43,804 nucleotides of DNA from contig NZ_QTQI01000044.1 in the NCBI RefSeq assembly GCF_003853705.1, positions 1-43,804 on the forward strand, written 5' to 3'. A model generated the notes under the pieces. That model saw nothing but the letters and a program-made list of their open reading frames with translations, did not search any database and was not told the origin of the DNA. The stretch comes from Burkholderia sp. Bp8992 (GTDB lineage Bacteria; Pseudomonadota; Gammaproteobacteria; Burkholderiales; Burkholderiaceae). Positions 31,275 to 41,251 of this stretch are shown one piece after another. Positions within the stretch are counted from its first letter, which is position 1, and every line of letters starts with the position of its first letter. A program made the translations under genes and the position numbers.

Positions 31275-32195
31275 TCACTCGAGCGGTGCATCGTTCGGCG
31301 CCGCATAGCGCGCCTTGATCACGTCGCTCATCGGAAAATCGAACGCGAGCCCCTTCGGCGGCACCGGCTTCATGAACCATTTGTCGTACAGCGCGTTGAT
31401 CTCGCCGCTTTTCATCAGCTGCACGAGCACGCCGTCGACGAGCGCCTTGAACTGCGGATCGTCCTTGCGCAGCATGAACCCGTAGGCTTCCGACGACTGC
31501 GGTGTGCCGACGATCTGCCAGTCGGCCGGTTTCGCGGCGAGCTGGCGCACGCCCGCGAGCAGCACGTCGTCCATCATGTACGCGGCCGCGCGGCCCGATT
31601 CGAGCGTGAGGCGTCCTTCGCCGTAGTCCTTCGCGCTGATGATCTGCATGTTCATCTTCTTTTCCTCGTTCATCTTGCGCAGCAGGCGTTCGGACGTCGT
31701 GCCCTGGTTCGTCACGACCGTCTTGCCGGCAAGGTCGGGGAAGTCGCGGATGCCCGACGTCGTGCGCGTGAGCAGCCGCGTGGTCGCGACGAAGAACGTG
31801 GTCGAGAACGCGACCTGCGCATGGCGCGCGGCGAGGTTGGTCGTCACGCCGCATTCGAGATCGACGGTGCCGTTCTGCACGAGCGGAATGCGGTTCTGCG
31901 ACGTGACCGGAATGAAGCGCACCTGCAGGTCGGGCTTGCCGGTGCGCGCCTTCACCGCGGCGATCACGCGGTCGCACAGGTCCTGCGAGAAGCCGATCAC
32001 CTTGCCGCTTGCGTCGACATAGGAGAACGGCACCGACGTCTCGCGATGGCCGATCGAGATCAGGCCGCTTTGCCGCACCTTCTCGAGGGTGCCGGACAGC
32101 GGTTCCGCGGCTAGCGATGCGCCGCACGCAAGCGCGCACACGGCGACGAGCAGGCTGCGACCGAGGAGGGTGTTCAACCGGGGCGGGATGGTCAT
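31275..32195 (-). CDS. Glutamate/aspartate-type ABC transporter substrate-binding protein (orphan)
   Basis: A 306-residue periplasmic binding protein. The signal peptide is SLLVAVCALACGASLAAEPL with cleavage after LAA. The family segments ISIGHRETSVPFSYVD, SQDLCDRVIAAVK and NGTVDLECGVTTNL match GltI-like proteins (PF00497). GGAG precedes ATG 32195; a longer frame to 32384 crosses the hut control region. There is no permease or ATPase gene beside it, so it must work with a transporter encoded elsewhere. It is divergent from hutH across about 220 bp, so it may be co-regulated and could bring in histidine-related or acidic amino acids; the ligand is not proven. Confidence 0.88.
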   Translation of the reverse strand: MTIPPRLNTLLGRSLLVAVCALACGASLAAEPLSGTLEKVRQSGLISIGHRETSVPFSYVDASGKVIGFSQDLCDRVIAAVKARTGKPDLQVRFIPVTSQNRIPLVQNGTVDLECGVTTNLAARHAQVAFSTTFFVATTRLLTRTTSGIRDFPDLAGKTVVTNQGTTSERLLRKMNEEKKMNMQIISAKDYGEGRLTLESGRAAAYMMDDVLLAGVRQLAAKPADWQIVGTPQSSEAYGFMLRKDDPQFKALVDGVLVQLMKSGEINALYDKWFMKPVPPKGLAFDFPMSDVIKARYAAPNDAPLE

Positions 32196-32260
32196 GGCAG
32201 ATCTCCGTGGGCGGATCGTGGAAGTGTTGATTCGTATGTTGCCAAAGACAAAATAATTGC

Positions 32261-32270
32261 AACATATGTT
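32261..32270. promoter_or_regulatory. Palindrome AACATATGTT before the binding-protein gene
   Basis: A perfect 10-bp palindrome in an AT-rich stretch, flanked by ATTGC on both sides, 66 bp upstream of the binding-protein start. It is a possible regulator site; a TTAACA -35-like box overlaps it on the minus strand. Confidence 0.35.
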
Positions 32271-32351
32271 AATTGCGACGCTTGTCAGTCTGATCCGACG
32301 GGCCGCGCCGGACATCAGGGAAACTCCCGAGTCGGAATTATGAAAAACGGG

Positions 32352-32363
32352 TTGTCTAGACAA
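32352..32363. promoter_or_regulatory. HutC-type operator 1
   Basis: TTGTCTAGACAA, a perfect 12-bp palindrome. It matches the TGTnTAnACA form of HutC operators known from Pseudomonas and other proteobacteria. It overlaps the proposed -35 of the hut promoter. Confidence 0.8.
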
Positions 32364-32380
32364 GTTCCGATGGCTACACT
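32352..32380 (+). promoter_or_regulatory. Probable hut operon promoter
   Basis: TTGTCT (32352-32357) and TACACT (32375-32380) are spaced by 17 bp and lie 39 bp before hutH. The -35 coincides with operator 1, so HutC binding should block polymerase until urocanate accumulates. Confidence 0.6.
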
Positions 32381-32396
32381 TCAATCCATTCCGAAC

Positions 32397-32408
32397 TTGT
32401 CTAGACAG
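32397..32408. promoter_or_regulatory. HutC-type operator 2
   Basis: TTGTCTAGACAG has the same ten-base core as operator 1 and is centred 45 bp downstream, just after the predicted start of transcription. The arms GTCTAGACAAGTTC and the mirror GAACTTGTCTAGAC extend the two sites into a larger inverted arrangement. Confidence 0.75.
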
Positions 32409-32418
32409 GATTGCTCAC

Positions 32419-33942
32419 ATGATTACGTTGACCCCCGGCCACCTGACCCTCCCGCAACTGCGCCAGATCGCACGCGAATCGGTGCAACTGAAGCTCGACC
32501 CGGCCAGCTTCGCGAAGATCGACGCCGGCGCGAAGGCCGTCGCCGACATCGCCGCGAAGGGCGAGCCGGCCTACGGCATCAACACGGGCTTCGGCCGCCT
32601 GGCCAGCACGCACATCCCGCACGACCAGCTCGAGCTGCTGCAGAAGAACCTGGTTCTGTCGCACGCGGTCGGCGTCGGCGAGCCGATGGCCCGTTCGTCG
32701 GTGCGCCTGCTGATGGCGCTGAAGCTGTCGAGCCTTGGCCGCGGCCACTCGGGCATCCGTCGCGAAGTGATGGACGCGCTGATCACGCTGTTCAACGCGG
32801 ACGTGCTGCCGCTGATCCCGGTGAAGGGCTCGGTCGGCGCATCGGGCGACCTCGCGCCGCTCGCGCACATGTCGGCCGTGCTGCTCGGCGTCGGCGAAGT
32901 GTTCATCCGCGGCGAGCGTGCGAGCGCGCTCGACGGTCTGCGCGTCGCGGGCCTCGCGCCGCTGACGCTGCAGGCGAAGGAAGGCCTCGCGCTGCTGAAC
33001 GGCACGCAGGCATCGACCGCGCTGGCGCTCGACAACATGTTCGCGATCGAAGACCTGTACCGCACGGCGCTCGTCGCCGGCGCGCTGTCGGTCGACGCGG
33101 CAGCCGGTTCGGTGAAGCCGTTCGACGCCCGTATCCATGAGCTGCGCGGCCACCAGGGCCAGATCGACGCAGCGGCGTCGTATCGCGACCTGCTCGAAGG
33201 CTCGCCGATCAACCAGTCGCACCGCGACTGCGACAAGGTGCAGGATCCGTACAGCCTGCGCTGCCAGCCGCAGGTGATGGGCGCGTGCCTGGACCAGATG
33301 CGCCATGCAGCCGACGTGCTGCTGGTCGAGGCGAACGCCGTGTCGGACAACCCGCTGATCTTCCCGGATACCGGCGAAGTGCTGTCGGGCGGCAACTTCC
33401 ACGCCGAGCCCGTCGCGTTCGCGGCCGACAACCTCGCGCTCGCCGCATCGGAAATCGGCGCGCTGGCCGAACGCCGCATCGCACTGCTGATCGACGCGAC
33501 GCTGTCGGGCCTGCCCCCGTTCCTCGTGAAGGACGGCGGCGTGAACTCGGGCTTCATGATCGCGCACGTGACGGCGGCCGCACTCGCATCGGAAAACAAG
33601 ACGCTCGCGCACCCGGCGTCGGTCGACTCGCTGCCGACCTCGGCGAACCAGGAAGACCACGTGTCGATGGCGACGTTCGCCGCGCGCAAGCTCGCCGACA
33701 TCGCGGACAACACGAAGCACATCCTCGCGATCGAACTGCTGGCGGCCGCACAAGGCGTCGACCTGCGTGCGCCGTACCACACGAGCCCGAAGCTGGCGCC
33801 GGTGATGGAAACGATCCGCAGCAAGGTTGCTCACTACGAACTCGACCACTACTTCGCGCCGGACATCGCGGTGATCGCGAAGCTCGTCGGCGAGCGTGCG
33901 TTCGCGAAGGTCGCACCGTTCTCGTTCGCATCGGAACAGTAA
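32419..33942 (+). CDS. hutH: Histidine ammonia-lyase
   Basis: A 507-residue enzyme with normal family length. The Ala-Ser-Gly triad that forms the MIO electrophile is at 141-143 in [15 protein letters not shown]. Other conserved segments are [37 protein letters not shown] and [11 protein letters not shown]. It removes ammonia from histidine to give urocanate, the first step of the Hut pathway and the source of the HutC inducer. It is the first gene of the operon, right behind the two operators. Confidence 0.98.
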   Translation: MITLTPGHLTLPQLRQIARESVQLKLDPASFAKIDAGAKAVADIAAKGEPAYGINTGFGRLASTHIPHDQLELLQKNLVLSHAVGVGEPMARSSVRLLMALKLSSLGRGHSGIRREVMDALITLFNADVLPLIPVKGSVGASGDLAPLAHMSAVLLGVGEVFIRGERASALDGLRVAGLAPLTLQAKEGLALLNGTQASTALALDNMFAIEDLYRTALVAGALSVDAAAGSVKPFDARIHELRGHQGQIDAAASYRDLLEGSPINQSHRDCDKVQDPYSLRCQPQVMGACLDQMRHAADVLLVEANAVSDNPLIFPDTGEVLSGGNFHAEPVAFAADNLALAASEIGALAERRIALLIDATLSGLPPFLVKDGGVNSGFMIAHVTAAALASENKTLAHPASVDSLPTSANQEDHVSMATFAARKLADIADNTKHILAIELLAAAQGVDLRAPYHTSPKLAPVMETIRSKVAHYELDHYFAPDIAVIAKLVGERAFAKVAPFSFASEQ

Positions 33943-33946
33943 GCCG

Positions 33947-34642
33947 ATGAGCGCGCCGGTCTACCAGGAGATCAAGGATTTCATCCTGGCCCGCATCCAC
34001 GCCGGTGAGTGGGAGGAGGGCGACCAGGTGCCGTCCGAGAACGAGCTGGCGCGCGAATTCAAGGTGGCGCGCATGACCGTCAACCGCGCGCTGCGCGAGT
34101 TGACGGCCGAGCAGGTGCTCACGCGCATGAAGGGCGCGGGCACCTACGTCGCGCGGCCGAAGTACGAGTCGACGCTGGTGGCGATCCGCAGCATCTCGGA
34201 GGAAGTCGGCGCACGCGGGCATGCGTATCACGCCAGCGTGCTCGGTCTCGACACGATCCGCGCCGACGAGGCGCTCGCCGACGAGATGCAGGTAGCCGTG
34301 CGCACGAAGCTGTTTCATTCGCAGGTGCTGCATTTCGAGAACGACGAGCCCGTGCAGCTCGAAGAACGATGGGTGAATCCGGCAGTCGCGCCGGATTACG
34401 CCGAGCAGGATTTCACGAACACGACGCCGAACCTGTACCTGATGCGCGCGGCCCCGCTGCAGCGCGTCGAGTACCGGATCGAAGCGGCGGCCCCGGCGCC
34501 GGAGCGGCGCGAGCAGCTGCGGATGGACGACGTCGAGCCGTGTCTGGTTTTACATCGGCGCACCTGGTCGCAGGGCGTCGTCGCCTCGGTGGCGAATCTG
34601 TGGCATCCCGGCAGCCGTTATCGCTTCACCGGGCATTTCTGA
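33947..34642 (+). CDS. hutC: Histidine utilisation repressor
   Basis: A 231-residue GntR-family regulator of the HutC subgroup. The N-terminal winged helix is VPSENELAREFKVARMTVNR, with ALRELTAEQVLTRMKGAGTY. The C-terminal UTRA effector domain contains QLEERWVNPAVAPDYAEQDF and ends LWHPGSRYRFTGHF. Urocanate binding releases it from TGTnTAnACA sites, which are present twice before hutH. ATG 33947 is four bases after the hutH stop, so the repressor is inside its own operon and autoregulated. A longer frame from 33896 overlaps hutH and is not used. Confidence 0.96.
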   Translation: MSAPVYQEIKDFILARIHAGEWEEGDQVPSENELAREFKVARMTVNRALRELTAEQVLTRMKGAGTYVARPKYESTLVAIRSISEEVGARGHAYHASVLGLDTIRADEALADEMQVAVRTKLFHSQVLHFENDEPVQLEERWVNPAVAPDYAEQDFTNTTPNLYLMRAAPLQRVEYRIEAAAPAPERREQLRMDDVEPCLVLHRRTWSQGVVASVANLWHPGSRYRFTGHF

Positions 34643-34681
34643 TTCCTATTTGATAGTCATTTTCCTTCGGGAGCAGTCGTC

Positions 34682-36370
34682 ATGAACCATCCGAAACACA
34701 TCGATCCCCGTCTCGATCCGACGCGCACGATCCGCGCGCCGCGCGGCAGCGAGAAGACCTGCAAGACCTGGCTGGCCGAAGCGGCCTACCGGATGATCCA
34801 GAACAACCTCGACCCGGAAGTCGCCGAGCATCCGCATGCGCTCGTCGTGTACGGCGGCATCGGCCGTGCAGCGCGCAACTGGGAATGCTACGACCAGATC
34901 CTCGCGTCGCTGAAGGATCTCGAGGAAAACGAAACGCTGCTGATTCAATCGGGCAAGCCGGTCGGCGTGTTCCGTACGCACAAGGACGCGCCGCGCGTGC
35001 TGCTGGCGAACTCGAACCTCGTGCCGCACTGGGCGAACTGGGACCACTTCCACGAGCTCGACCGCAAGGGCCTGATGATGTACGGCCAGATGACGGCCGG
35101 CAGCTGGATCTACATCGGCAGCCAGGGCATCGTTCAGGGTACCTATGAAACGTTCTTCTCGGTCGCGAACCAGCACTTCAACGGCGACCCGTCGGGCCGC
35201 TGGATCCTGACGGGCGGCCTCGGCGGCATGGGCGGCGCGCAGCCGCTGGCCGCGACGATGGCCGGCTTCTCGATGATCGCGGTCGAATGCGACGAGACGC
35301 GCATCGACTTCCGCCTGAAGACGCGTTACGTCGACAAGAAGGCGACGACGCTCGACGAAGCGCTCGGCATGATCGACGAAGCGAAGCGCGCGGGCAAGCC
35401 CGTGTCGATCGGCCTGCTCGGCAACGCAGCCGACGTGTTCGCGGAACTCGTCGAGCGCGGCATCACGCCGGACTGCGTGACCGACCAGACGAGCGCGCAC
35501 GACCCGATCAACGGCTACCTGCCGCAAGGCTGGACCGTCGCGCAATGGCGCGAAGCGCAGAAGGTCGATCCGCAGAGCATCGTGAAGGTCGCGAAGCAGT
35601 CGATGGCCGTCCAGGTGCGCGCGATGCTGGCGCTGCAGGAACGCGGCGCGGCGACGCTCGACTACGGCAACAACATCCGCCAGATGGCGCTGGAAATGGG
35701 CGTCGAGAACGCGTTCGACTTCCCGGGCTTCGTGCCGGCGTACATCCGTCCGCTGTTCTGCGAAGGCAAGGGCCCGTTCCGTTGGGTTGCGCTGTCCGGC
35801 GATCCGGAAGACATCTACAAGACCGACCAGAAGGTGAAGGAACTGATCCCCGACGATCCGCACCTGCACAACTGGCTCGACATGGCACGTGAGCGCATCG
35901 CGTTCCAGGGCCTGCCGGCACGGATCTGCTGGGTCGGCGTGAAGGATCGCTATCGCCTCGGCCAGGCGTTCAACGAGATGGTCAAGAATGGCGAACTGAA
36001 GGCGCCGATCGTGATCGGCCGCGACCACCTCGACACGGGTTCGGTCGCGAGCCCGAACCGCGAGACGGAATCGATGAAGGACGGTTCGGACGCGGTCAGC
36101 GACTGGCCGCTGCTGAACGCACTGCTGAACACGGCAGGCGGCGCATCGTGGGTGTCGCTGCACCATGGCGGCGGCGTCGGCATGGGCTTCTCGCAGCACT
36201 CGGGCGTCGTGATCGTCGCCGACGGTACGGCTGAAGCGCACGAGCGTCTCGGTCGCGTGCTGCTGAACGACCCGGCCACGGGCGTGATGCGCCATGCGGA
36301 TGCCGGCTACGAACTCGCGCAGCAGACGGCCCGCGAAGCCGGCCTGAAGCTGCCGATGCTCGGCCGCTGA
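34682..36370 (+). CDS. hutU: Urocanate hydratase
   Basis: A 562-residue enzyme starting 39 bp after hutC with GGGAGCAG ahead. Family segments: [57 protein letters not shown] (NAD-binding glycine loop), the active-site Cys region [17 protein letters not shown] near residue 415, and [17 protein letters not shown]. It converts urocanate to imidazolone propionate using tightly bound NAD as electrophile. Length and all motifs are normal. Confidence 0.98.
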   Translation: MNHPKHIDPRLDPTRTIRAPRGSEKTCKTWLAEAAYRMIQNNLDPEVAEHPHALVVYGGIGRAARNWECYDQILASLKDLEENETLLIQSGKPVGVFRTHKDAPRVLLANSNLVPHWANWDHFHELDRKGLMMYGQMTAGSWIYIGSQGIVQGTYETFFSVANQHFNGDPSGRWILTGGLGGMGGAQPLAATMAGFSMIAVECDETRIDFRLKTRYVDKKATTLDEALGMIDEAKRAGKPVSIGLLGNAADVFAELVERGITPDCVTDQTSAHDPINGYLPQGWTVAQWREAQKVDPQSIVKVAKQSMAVQVRAMLALQERGAATLDYGNNIRQMALEMGVENAFDFPGFVPAYIRPLFCEGKGPFRWVALSGDPEDIYKTDQKVKELIPDDPHLHNWLDMARERIAFQGLPARICWVGVKDRYRLGQAFNEMVKNGELKAPIVIGRDHLDTGSVASPNRETESMKDGSDAVSDWPLLNALLNTAGGASWVSLHHGGGVGMGFSQHSGVVIVADGTAEAHERLGRVLLNDPATGVMRHADAGYELAQQTAREAGLKLPMLGR

Positions 36371-36372
36371 GC

Positions 36373-36984
36373 ATGACGGCGCTCGACCAGGCACCGGTGA
36401 ACGCGACGATGATTCGCGCAGCGGATCTCGTCGCGTCGCCGTGGAAGAACGGCGGCGGCGTGACGCGCGAGATCGGTGCGTTCCCTCCGGGCGCGGCACT
36501 CGATACGTTCGCGTGGCGCGTGAGCGTCGCGGACGTCGGCACGGCCGGGCCGTTCTCGCGTTTCGACGGCGTCGACCGCACGCTCGTGCTGCTGTCCGGC
36601 GCGGGCATGACGCTCGCCGAAGCGGGCGGTGCGGAGCACGTACTCGACGCGCCGCTGGCCCGTGCGGATTTCGCCGGGGAAGCGGCGATCGACGCGACGC
36701 TGCATGACGGCGCGACACGCGACTTCAACCTGATGACGCGTCGCTCCGCCGCGCGCGGCACGCTCGACGTGTGGCGCGCAGGCGTGCACCGTGTTGCGCA
36801 CGCCGATACCGTGCTGCTGTTTTGCGCGACCGGCGCCGTCGGTGTCGAGATCGACGGCACGCACTACGCACTGGAAGAAATGGACACGCTGCGGCTCGAC
36901 GGGCCGCAGCGTGCGTTTGACGTCGTCGTGAGCGGTAGCGGCGCGCTGCTCGCCGTATTGCTCGCCATCGGCGCACGAGACTAA
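36373..36984 (+). CDS. hutD: HutD accessory protein
   Basis: A 203-residue cupin-like protein of the HutD family. It has the typical start MIRAADLVASPWKNGGGVTR and the segments DTFAWRVSVADVGTAGPFSR and GVDRTLVLLSGAGMTL. The start is two bases after the hutU stop. HutD is needed for good growth on histidine in Pseudomonas and has been proposed to limit over-activity of the pathway, possibly by binding formylglutamate; the exact role is unsettled. Confidence 0.93.
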   Translation: MTALDQAPVNATMIRAADLVASPWKNGGGVTREIGAFPPGAALDTFAWRVSVADVGTAGPFSRFDGVDRTLVLLSGAGMTLAEAGGAEHVLDAPLARADFAGEAAIDATLHDGATRDFNLMTRRSAARGTLDVWRAGVHRVAHADTVLLFCATGAVGVEIDGTHYALEEMDTLRLDGPQRAFDVVVSGSGALLAVLLAIGARD

Positions 36985-36987
36985 CGC

Positions 36988-38211
36988 ATGAAACCGACTG
37001 TCTGGCATCACCTGAGGCTGTGTCCGCACGGCCATCCCGACGAGACGATCGACGACGCGGCGATCGCCGTCGACGAAACCGGCACGATCGTCTGGCTCGG
37101 CGCGTTGTCCGCGCTGCCGCACGGTTATGCGCACTGGCGGCGCGAGGACCTGCACGGCGCGTGGGTGACGCCGGGCCTCGTCGATTGTCATACGCACCTC
37201 GTGTACGGCGGCACGCGTGCCGACGAATTCGCGCAGCGCCTCGCGGGCGTCAGCTACGAGGAGATCGCGCGGCAGGGCGGCGGGATCGTGTCGACGGTGC
37301 GCGCGACGCGCGCGGCCGACGAGACGACGCTGTTCGTGCAGGCCGCCGCACGCCTGCAGCCGCTGCTCACCGAAGGCGTGACCGCGATCGAGATCAAGTC
37401 GGGCTACGGGCTCGACCTCGCGAGCGAACGCAAGATGCTGCGCGTCGCGCGCCAGCTCGGCGAGCGCTTCCCCGTCACGGTCTACACGACCTTCCTCGGC
37501 GCGCATGCGCTGCCGCCCGAATATGCGGGCCGCGCGGACGCGTACATCGACGAAGTGTGCGACCGGATGCTGCCGGCACTGGCCGACGAGGGCCTCGTCG
37601 ACGCGGTCGACGTGTTCTGCGAACGCATCGGCTTCTCGCTCGCGCAGACCGAACGCGTGTTCGAGGCCGCGATGCGCCGCGGGTTGCCCGTGAAGCTGCA
37701 TGCGGAGCAACTGTCGAACGCGGGCGGCACGGCGCTTGCCGCGCGCTACCGCGCGCTGTCCGCCGACCACCTCGAGTTTCTCGACGAAGCCGGCATCGAG
37801 GCGATGAAGGCGGCCGGCACGGTCGCCGTGCTGCTGCCCGGCGCGTACTACTTCATCCGCGAAACGCAACTGCCGCCGATCGAGCTGCTGCGCAAGCACG
37901 GCGTGCCGATCGCGCTCGCGACCGATCACAACCCCGGCACGTCGCCGCTCGAATCGCTGCTGCTGACGTTGAACATGGGCTGCACGCTGTTCCGCATGAC
38001 GGTGCCCGAAGTGCTGCAGGGCGTCACGCGCCATGCCGCCGCGGCGCTCGGCCGCGCGGATCGCCACGGCGCGCTCGAGGTCGGCCGCCAGGCCGACTTC
38101 GCCGCATGGTCGGTGGGCTCGCTGTCGGAGCTCGCGTACTGGATCGGCCGGCCGCTGTGCGAGCAGGTCGTGCGCGGCGGCTCGACCGTGTTTCGCCGGA
38201 TGAACGGATAG
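36988..38211 (+). CDS. hutI: Imidazolonepropionase
   Basis: A 407-residue amidohydrolase starting three bases after hutD. Metal ligands are visible in [16 protein letters not shown]. Further family segments are [48 protein letters not shown] and [17 protein letters not shown]. It opens the imidazolone ring to give N-formimino-glutamate. Length is normal. Confidence 0.97.
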   Translation: MKPTVWHHLRLCPHGHPDETIDDAAIAVDETGTIVWLGALSALPHGYAHWRREDLHGAWVTPGLVDCHTHLVYGGTRADEFAQRLAGVSYEEIARQGGGIVSTVRATRAADETTLFVQAAARLQPLLTEGVTAIEIKSGYGLDLASERKMLRVARQLGERFPVTVYTTFLGAHALPPEYAGRADAYIDEVCDRMLPALADEGLVDAVDVFCERIGFSLAQTERVFEAAMRRGLPVKLHAEQLSNAGGTALAARYRALSADHLEFLDEAGIEAMKAAGTVAVLLPGAYYFIRETQLPPIELLRKHGVPIALATDHNPGTSPLESLLLTLNMGCTLFRMTVPEVLQGVTRHAAAALGRADRHGALEVGRQADFAAWSVGSLSELAYWIGRPLCEQVVRGGSTVFRRMNG

Positions 38212-38268
38212 TTTTGCAGTTGGCCGGGCACGTTGGCGCGTGACCCGGCCGCTCGACAAGGAATCAGA

Positions 38269-39645
38269 ATGACCGACACCCTGTTGTTCGCGGACCATGC
38301 GTACCTGCCCGATGGCTGGCGCCGCAACGTGCTGCTGCGCTGGGACGCGGCCGGCACGCTGACCGGCGTGACGCCCGATAGCGACGCACCGGCAGGCGTC
38401 GCGCGTGCGGCCGGGCCGGTGCTGCCCGGCATGCCGAACCTGCATTCGCACGCATTCCAGCGCGCGATGGCGGGGCTCACAGAATACCGCGCGAATCCCG
38501 CCGACAGCTTCTGGAGCTGGCGCGACCTGATGTACCGCTTCGCGCTGAAGATCACGCCCGACGCGCTCGCGGCGATCGCGCGCTGGCTGTATGTCGAGAT
38601 GCTCAAGTGCGGCTATACGTCGGTGTGCGAATTCCACTACGTGCATCATGCACAGGACGGCTCGCGCTACCCGCAGCTCGCGGAGCTCGGCACGCGCGTG
38701 GTCGATGCCGCGCGCTCGGCCGGCATCGGCATCACGATGCTGCCGGTGTCCTACCAGTTCGCCGGCTTCGGCAACAAGCCGCCGCGCGACGACCAGCGCC
38801 GCTTCATCAACACGCCCGACGGCCTGCTCGAACTGCTCGACGCGATGCGTCGCGCGGCGCCCGAGCACGGCGGCCTGCGCTACGGCGTTGCGCCGCACTC
38901 GCTGCGCGCGGTGTCGGAGAACGGGCTGCGCACGTTGATCGACGGGCTGCCCGACGACGCGCCCGTTCACATCCACATCGCCGAGCAGACGGCCGAGGTC
39001 GACGACTGCGTGCGCGTATACGGCGCGCGTCCCGTCCAGTGGCTGCTCGATCGCTTCGACGTCGATGCGCGCTGGTGCCTCGTGCACGCAACGCACGTCG
39101 ATGCGGCCGAAACGGCCGCGCTCGCTAAGCGTCGCGCGGTTGCCGGGCTGTGCCTGACGACCGAGGCGAACCTCGGCGACGGCGTGTTCCCGGCCGTCGA
39201 CTATCTCGCGCAAGGCGGCGTGATCGGCGTCGGCTCGGACAGCCACGCATCGGTCGACTGGCGCTCGGAACTGCGCCTGCTCGAATACGGGCAGCGGCTC
39301 GTGCACCGTGCGCGCAACGTGCTGGCGAGCGAGTCGCAGGCCCATGTCGCCGATCGCCTGTTCGGCGCATCGCTCGCGGGCGGTGCCCAGGCGAGCGGGC
39401 GGCGCGTCGGTGCGCTGCGCGAAGGCTGCCGTGCCGACTGGCTCGTGCTCGATCCCGATCATCCGGCGATCGCCGAACACGGCAGCACGTCGTGGCTGTC
39501 GGGTATCGTGTTCGCCGAGCATGGCGAGACGCCCGTGCTCGACGTCTACACGGGCGGCGAGCGCGTCGTGAGCGGCCGCCGCCATCGCGACGAAGCCGCT
39601 GCGTATGCGGACTACCGCGCCGCGCTGGCGCAACTGCTGCGCTGA
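38269..39645 (+). CDS. hutF: Formimidoylglutamate deiminase
   Basis: A 458-residue amidohydrolase. Metal-site segments are GMPNLHSHAFQRAMAGLTEY, VHIHIAEQTAEVDDCV and WCLVHATHVDAAET, with GVGSDSHASVDW near the end. It removes ammonia from formiminoglutamate to give N-formylglutamate, which shows the five-step route is used here rather than the one-step HutG formiminoglutamase. ATG 38269 follows AAGGAATCAG; the frame opens earlier at 38233. It lies 57 bp after hutI. Confidence 0.95.
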   Translation: MTDTLLFADHAYLPDGWRRNVLLRWDAAGTLTGVTPDSDAPAGVARAAGPVLPGMPNLHSHAFQRAMAGLTEYRANPADSFWSWRDLMYRFALKITPDALAAIARWLYVEMLKCGYTSVCEFHYVHHAQDGSRYPQLAELGTRVVDAARSAGIGITMLPVSYQFAGFGNKPPRDDQRRFINTPDGLLELLDAMRRAAPEHGGLRYGVAPHSLRAVSENGLRTLIDGLPDDAPVHIHIAEQTAEVDDCVRVYGARPVQWLLDRFDVDARWCLVHATHVDAAETAALAKRRAVAGLCLTTEANLGDGVFPAVDYLAQGGVIGVGSDSHASVDWRSELRLLEYGQRLVHRARNVLASESQAHVADRLFGASLAGGAQASGRRVGALREGCRADWLVLDPDHPAIAEHGSTSWLSGIVFAEHGETPVLDVYTGGERVVSGRRHRDEAAAYADYRAALAQLLR

Positions 39646-39704
39646 CGCGCGGCAACCGGCGCACGCCGCATGCGTGCGCCGGCAGACTCTTACGGTGATG
39701 CGAC

Positions 39705-40502
39705 ATGACTGAACAACCGGCTGTATTCACGCTGAAGCAGGGCACGCTGCCGCTGCTGATCTCGATTCCGCACGCAGGCACGCACATCCCCGACGACATC
39801 GCCGCGACGATGACGCCCGATGCACGCTTCGTTGACGATTGCGACTGGCATCTCGAGCGGCTGTACGGCTTCGCGGCCGATCTCGGCGCATCGATCCTCG
39901 TGCCGTCGCACGCACGGTACGTCGTCGACCTGAACCGTCCGCCCGACAACGAGAACCTGTATCCGGGGCAAGACACGACAGGGCTCGTGCCGGTCGATAC
40001 GTTCGACAAGGCGCCGCTCTATCCGGCGAACGCGCTGCCCGGCAACGACGAGATCATGCGTCGCCGCGACCGCTACTGGCTGCCGTATCACGACGCGCTG
40101 CAGGGCGAGATCGCGCGCCTGAAGCGCGAACACGGCCGCGTGCTCGTGTGGGAAGCGCATTCGATCCGCTCGCACGTGCCGCGCTTCTTCGACGGCCGCC
40201 TGCCGGATTTCAACTTCGGCACGTCGAGCGGCGCGAGTGCCGCGCCCGGTCTCGCGGAGGCACTGGCCGCGCGCGTGCTCGCGCACGGCGGCTATACGGC
40301 CGTTGCGAACGGGCGCTTCAAGGGCGGCTACATCACGCGCCACTACGGCGTGCCCGATACCGGTGTCGAGGCCGTGCAGCTCGAGCTGTCGCAGATCACC
40401 TACATGGAAGAGACGCGTCCGTACGCGTACGACGAAGCGCGTGCAGCGCGAATTGCGCCGCTGCTGCAGACGCTCGTCGAAACCGCGCTCGCGCATCGCT
40501 GA
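39705..40502 (+). CDS. hutG: N-formylglutamate deformylase
   Basis: A 265-residue enzyme of the N-formylglutamate amidohydrolase family. Conserved segments are LLISIPHAGTHIPDDIAA, VDDCDWHLERLYGFAADLG, VPSHARYVVDLNRPPDNENL and LVWEAHSIRSHVPRFFDGRL, the last carrying likely Zn-binding His. It releases glutamate and formate, the last Hut step. It is 59 bp after hutF and is followed by a strong terminator, so it closes the operon. Confidence 0.96.
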   Translation: MTEQPAVFTLKQGTLPLLISIPHAGTHIPDDIAATMTPDARFVDDCDWHLERLYGFAADLGASILVPSHARYVVDLNRPPDNENLYPGQDTTGLVPVDTFDKAPLYPANALPGNDEIMRRRDRYWLPYHDALQGEIARLKREHGRVLVWEAHSIRSHVPRFFDGRLPDFNFGTSSGASAAPGLAEALAARVLAHGGYTAVANGRFKGGYITRHYGVPDTGVEAVQLELSQITYMEETRPYAYDEARAARIAPLLQTLVETALAHR

Positions 40503-40589
40503 GCGCGGACCGCACGCATGCGGCAGCGCGGCGGAGCAGGGCGGCGCGGCCCGTCGGCGTGCAGCATGCGCGTCGACGCAATGCACAAC

Positions 40590-40624
40590 ACGGCATCGAT
40601 CGCGGAGACCGATGCCGTTTTTTT
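40590..40624 (+). terminator. Terminator of the hut operon
   Basis: ACGGCATCG (40590-40598) pairs with CGATGCCGT (40610-40618) around an 11-base loop, and is followed directly by a run of seven T. It lies 88 bp after the hutG stop. Confidence 0.9.
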
Positions 40625-40646
40625 GTCTGATCGATGTCGTCATCGG

Positions 40647-40676
40647 CACCTGAAAATTTGACGCAATTTTTAGGTG
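40647..40676. promoter_or_regulatory. 12-bp inverted repeat, possible operator
   Basis: CACCTGAAAATT and AATTTTTAGGTG are mirror arms with one mismatch and a 6-bp centre (TGACGC). The right arm runs into TGATATAAG (40675-40683), an extended -10 box. This looks like a repressor or activator site on a promoter reading rightward, but the nearest clear gene is 570 bp away. Confidence 0.45.
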
Positions 40677-40683
40677 ATATAAG

Positions 40684-41251
40684 CTGAATGTCAGGAAGTC
40701 GTCACGCGCGCACCGGCGGCGGGGGCCTCGACGCTGGCCCTACCGCGCCGAAACCGCTGCGTGACACCTTGCCGACGTGTCGCCGCGCGGCTTTGCCGCA
40801 TGCGCTTGATCGCGACGCGTGTCCTGCCTCCTTCAGTCAGTCGAGTACGATCGTGAAAGCCGCCAGCCCTTCGATACGCCGGACGCGAAGTCCGTCGGCG
40901 GGCGCGCCGCCTCAGGCCGGGCCGAACCGGCATGCTGATTGCGGCACGCGTGCCGCCCCTTTACGCGAGCCTCGTTTCTTCGCCCTTTCCCATCGCGGCC
41001 TGCGCCGCTTCAACGTCGTGACCGCGCATGTATTCAGCGCGGTGCAGTGCGACGGCAGCGCATCCTTGTTGCCCTAGCGCCGTTTTCCGCTTTCGTCCCG
41101 GGCCGCACCGCCGCTTGCCGCATCGTCCGCGCGGCAGGATCGCGCATGTGCATGCGCTGTGTGATCGCGCGCGCGTGCGGCGCGACTGCAGGCCTGCATC
41201 GTCCCGTGCGCACGTGTGGTGTGCGCGATTACCGGAGAAGGAGAGACGCTC
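40684..41251. other. 570-bp stretch without a recognisable gene
   Basis: Frames of 80-130 residues are open on both strands but read as Arg/Ala/Pro-rich text without protein character. The stretch may be a long leader for the puu operon or a decayed gene. The only clear element at its end is AAGGAGAG before puuD. Confidence 0.4.

Noticed and set aside
36307-39633. 1108-codon minus-strand frame under hutD-hutI-hutF
   Set aside because: Covers three well-identified plus-strand genes and has shadow composition (Arg, Ala, His, Gln).
40688-41077. 129-codon plus-strand frame before puuD
   Set aside because: Ser/Arg/Pro-rich text without motif and no ribosome site; not kept as a gene.
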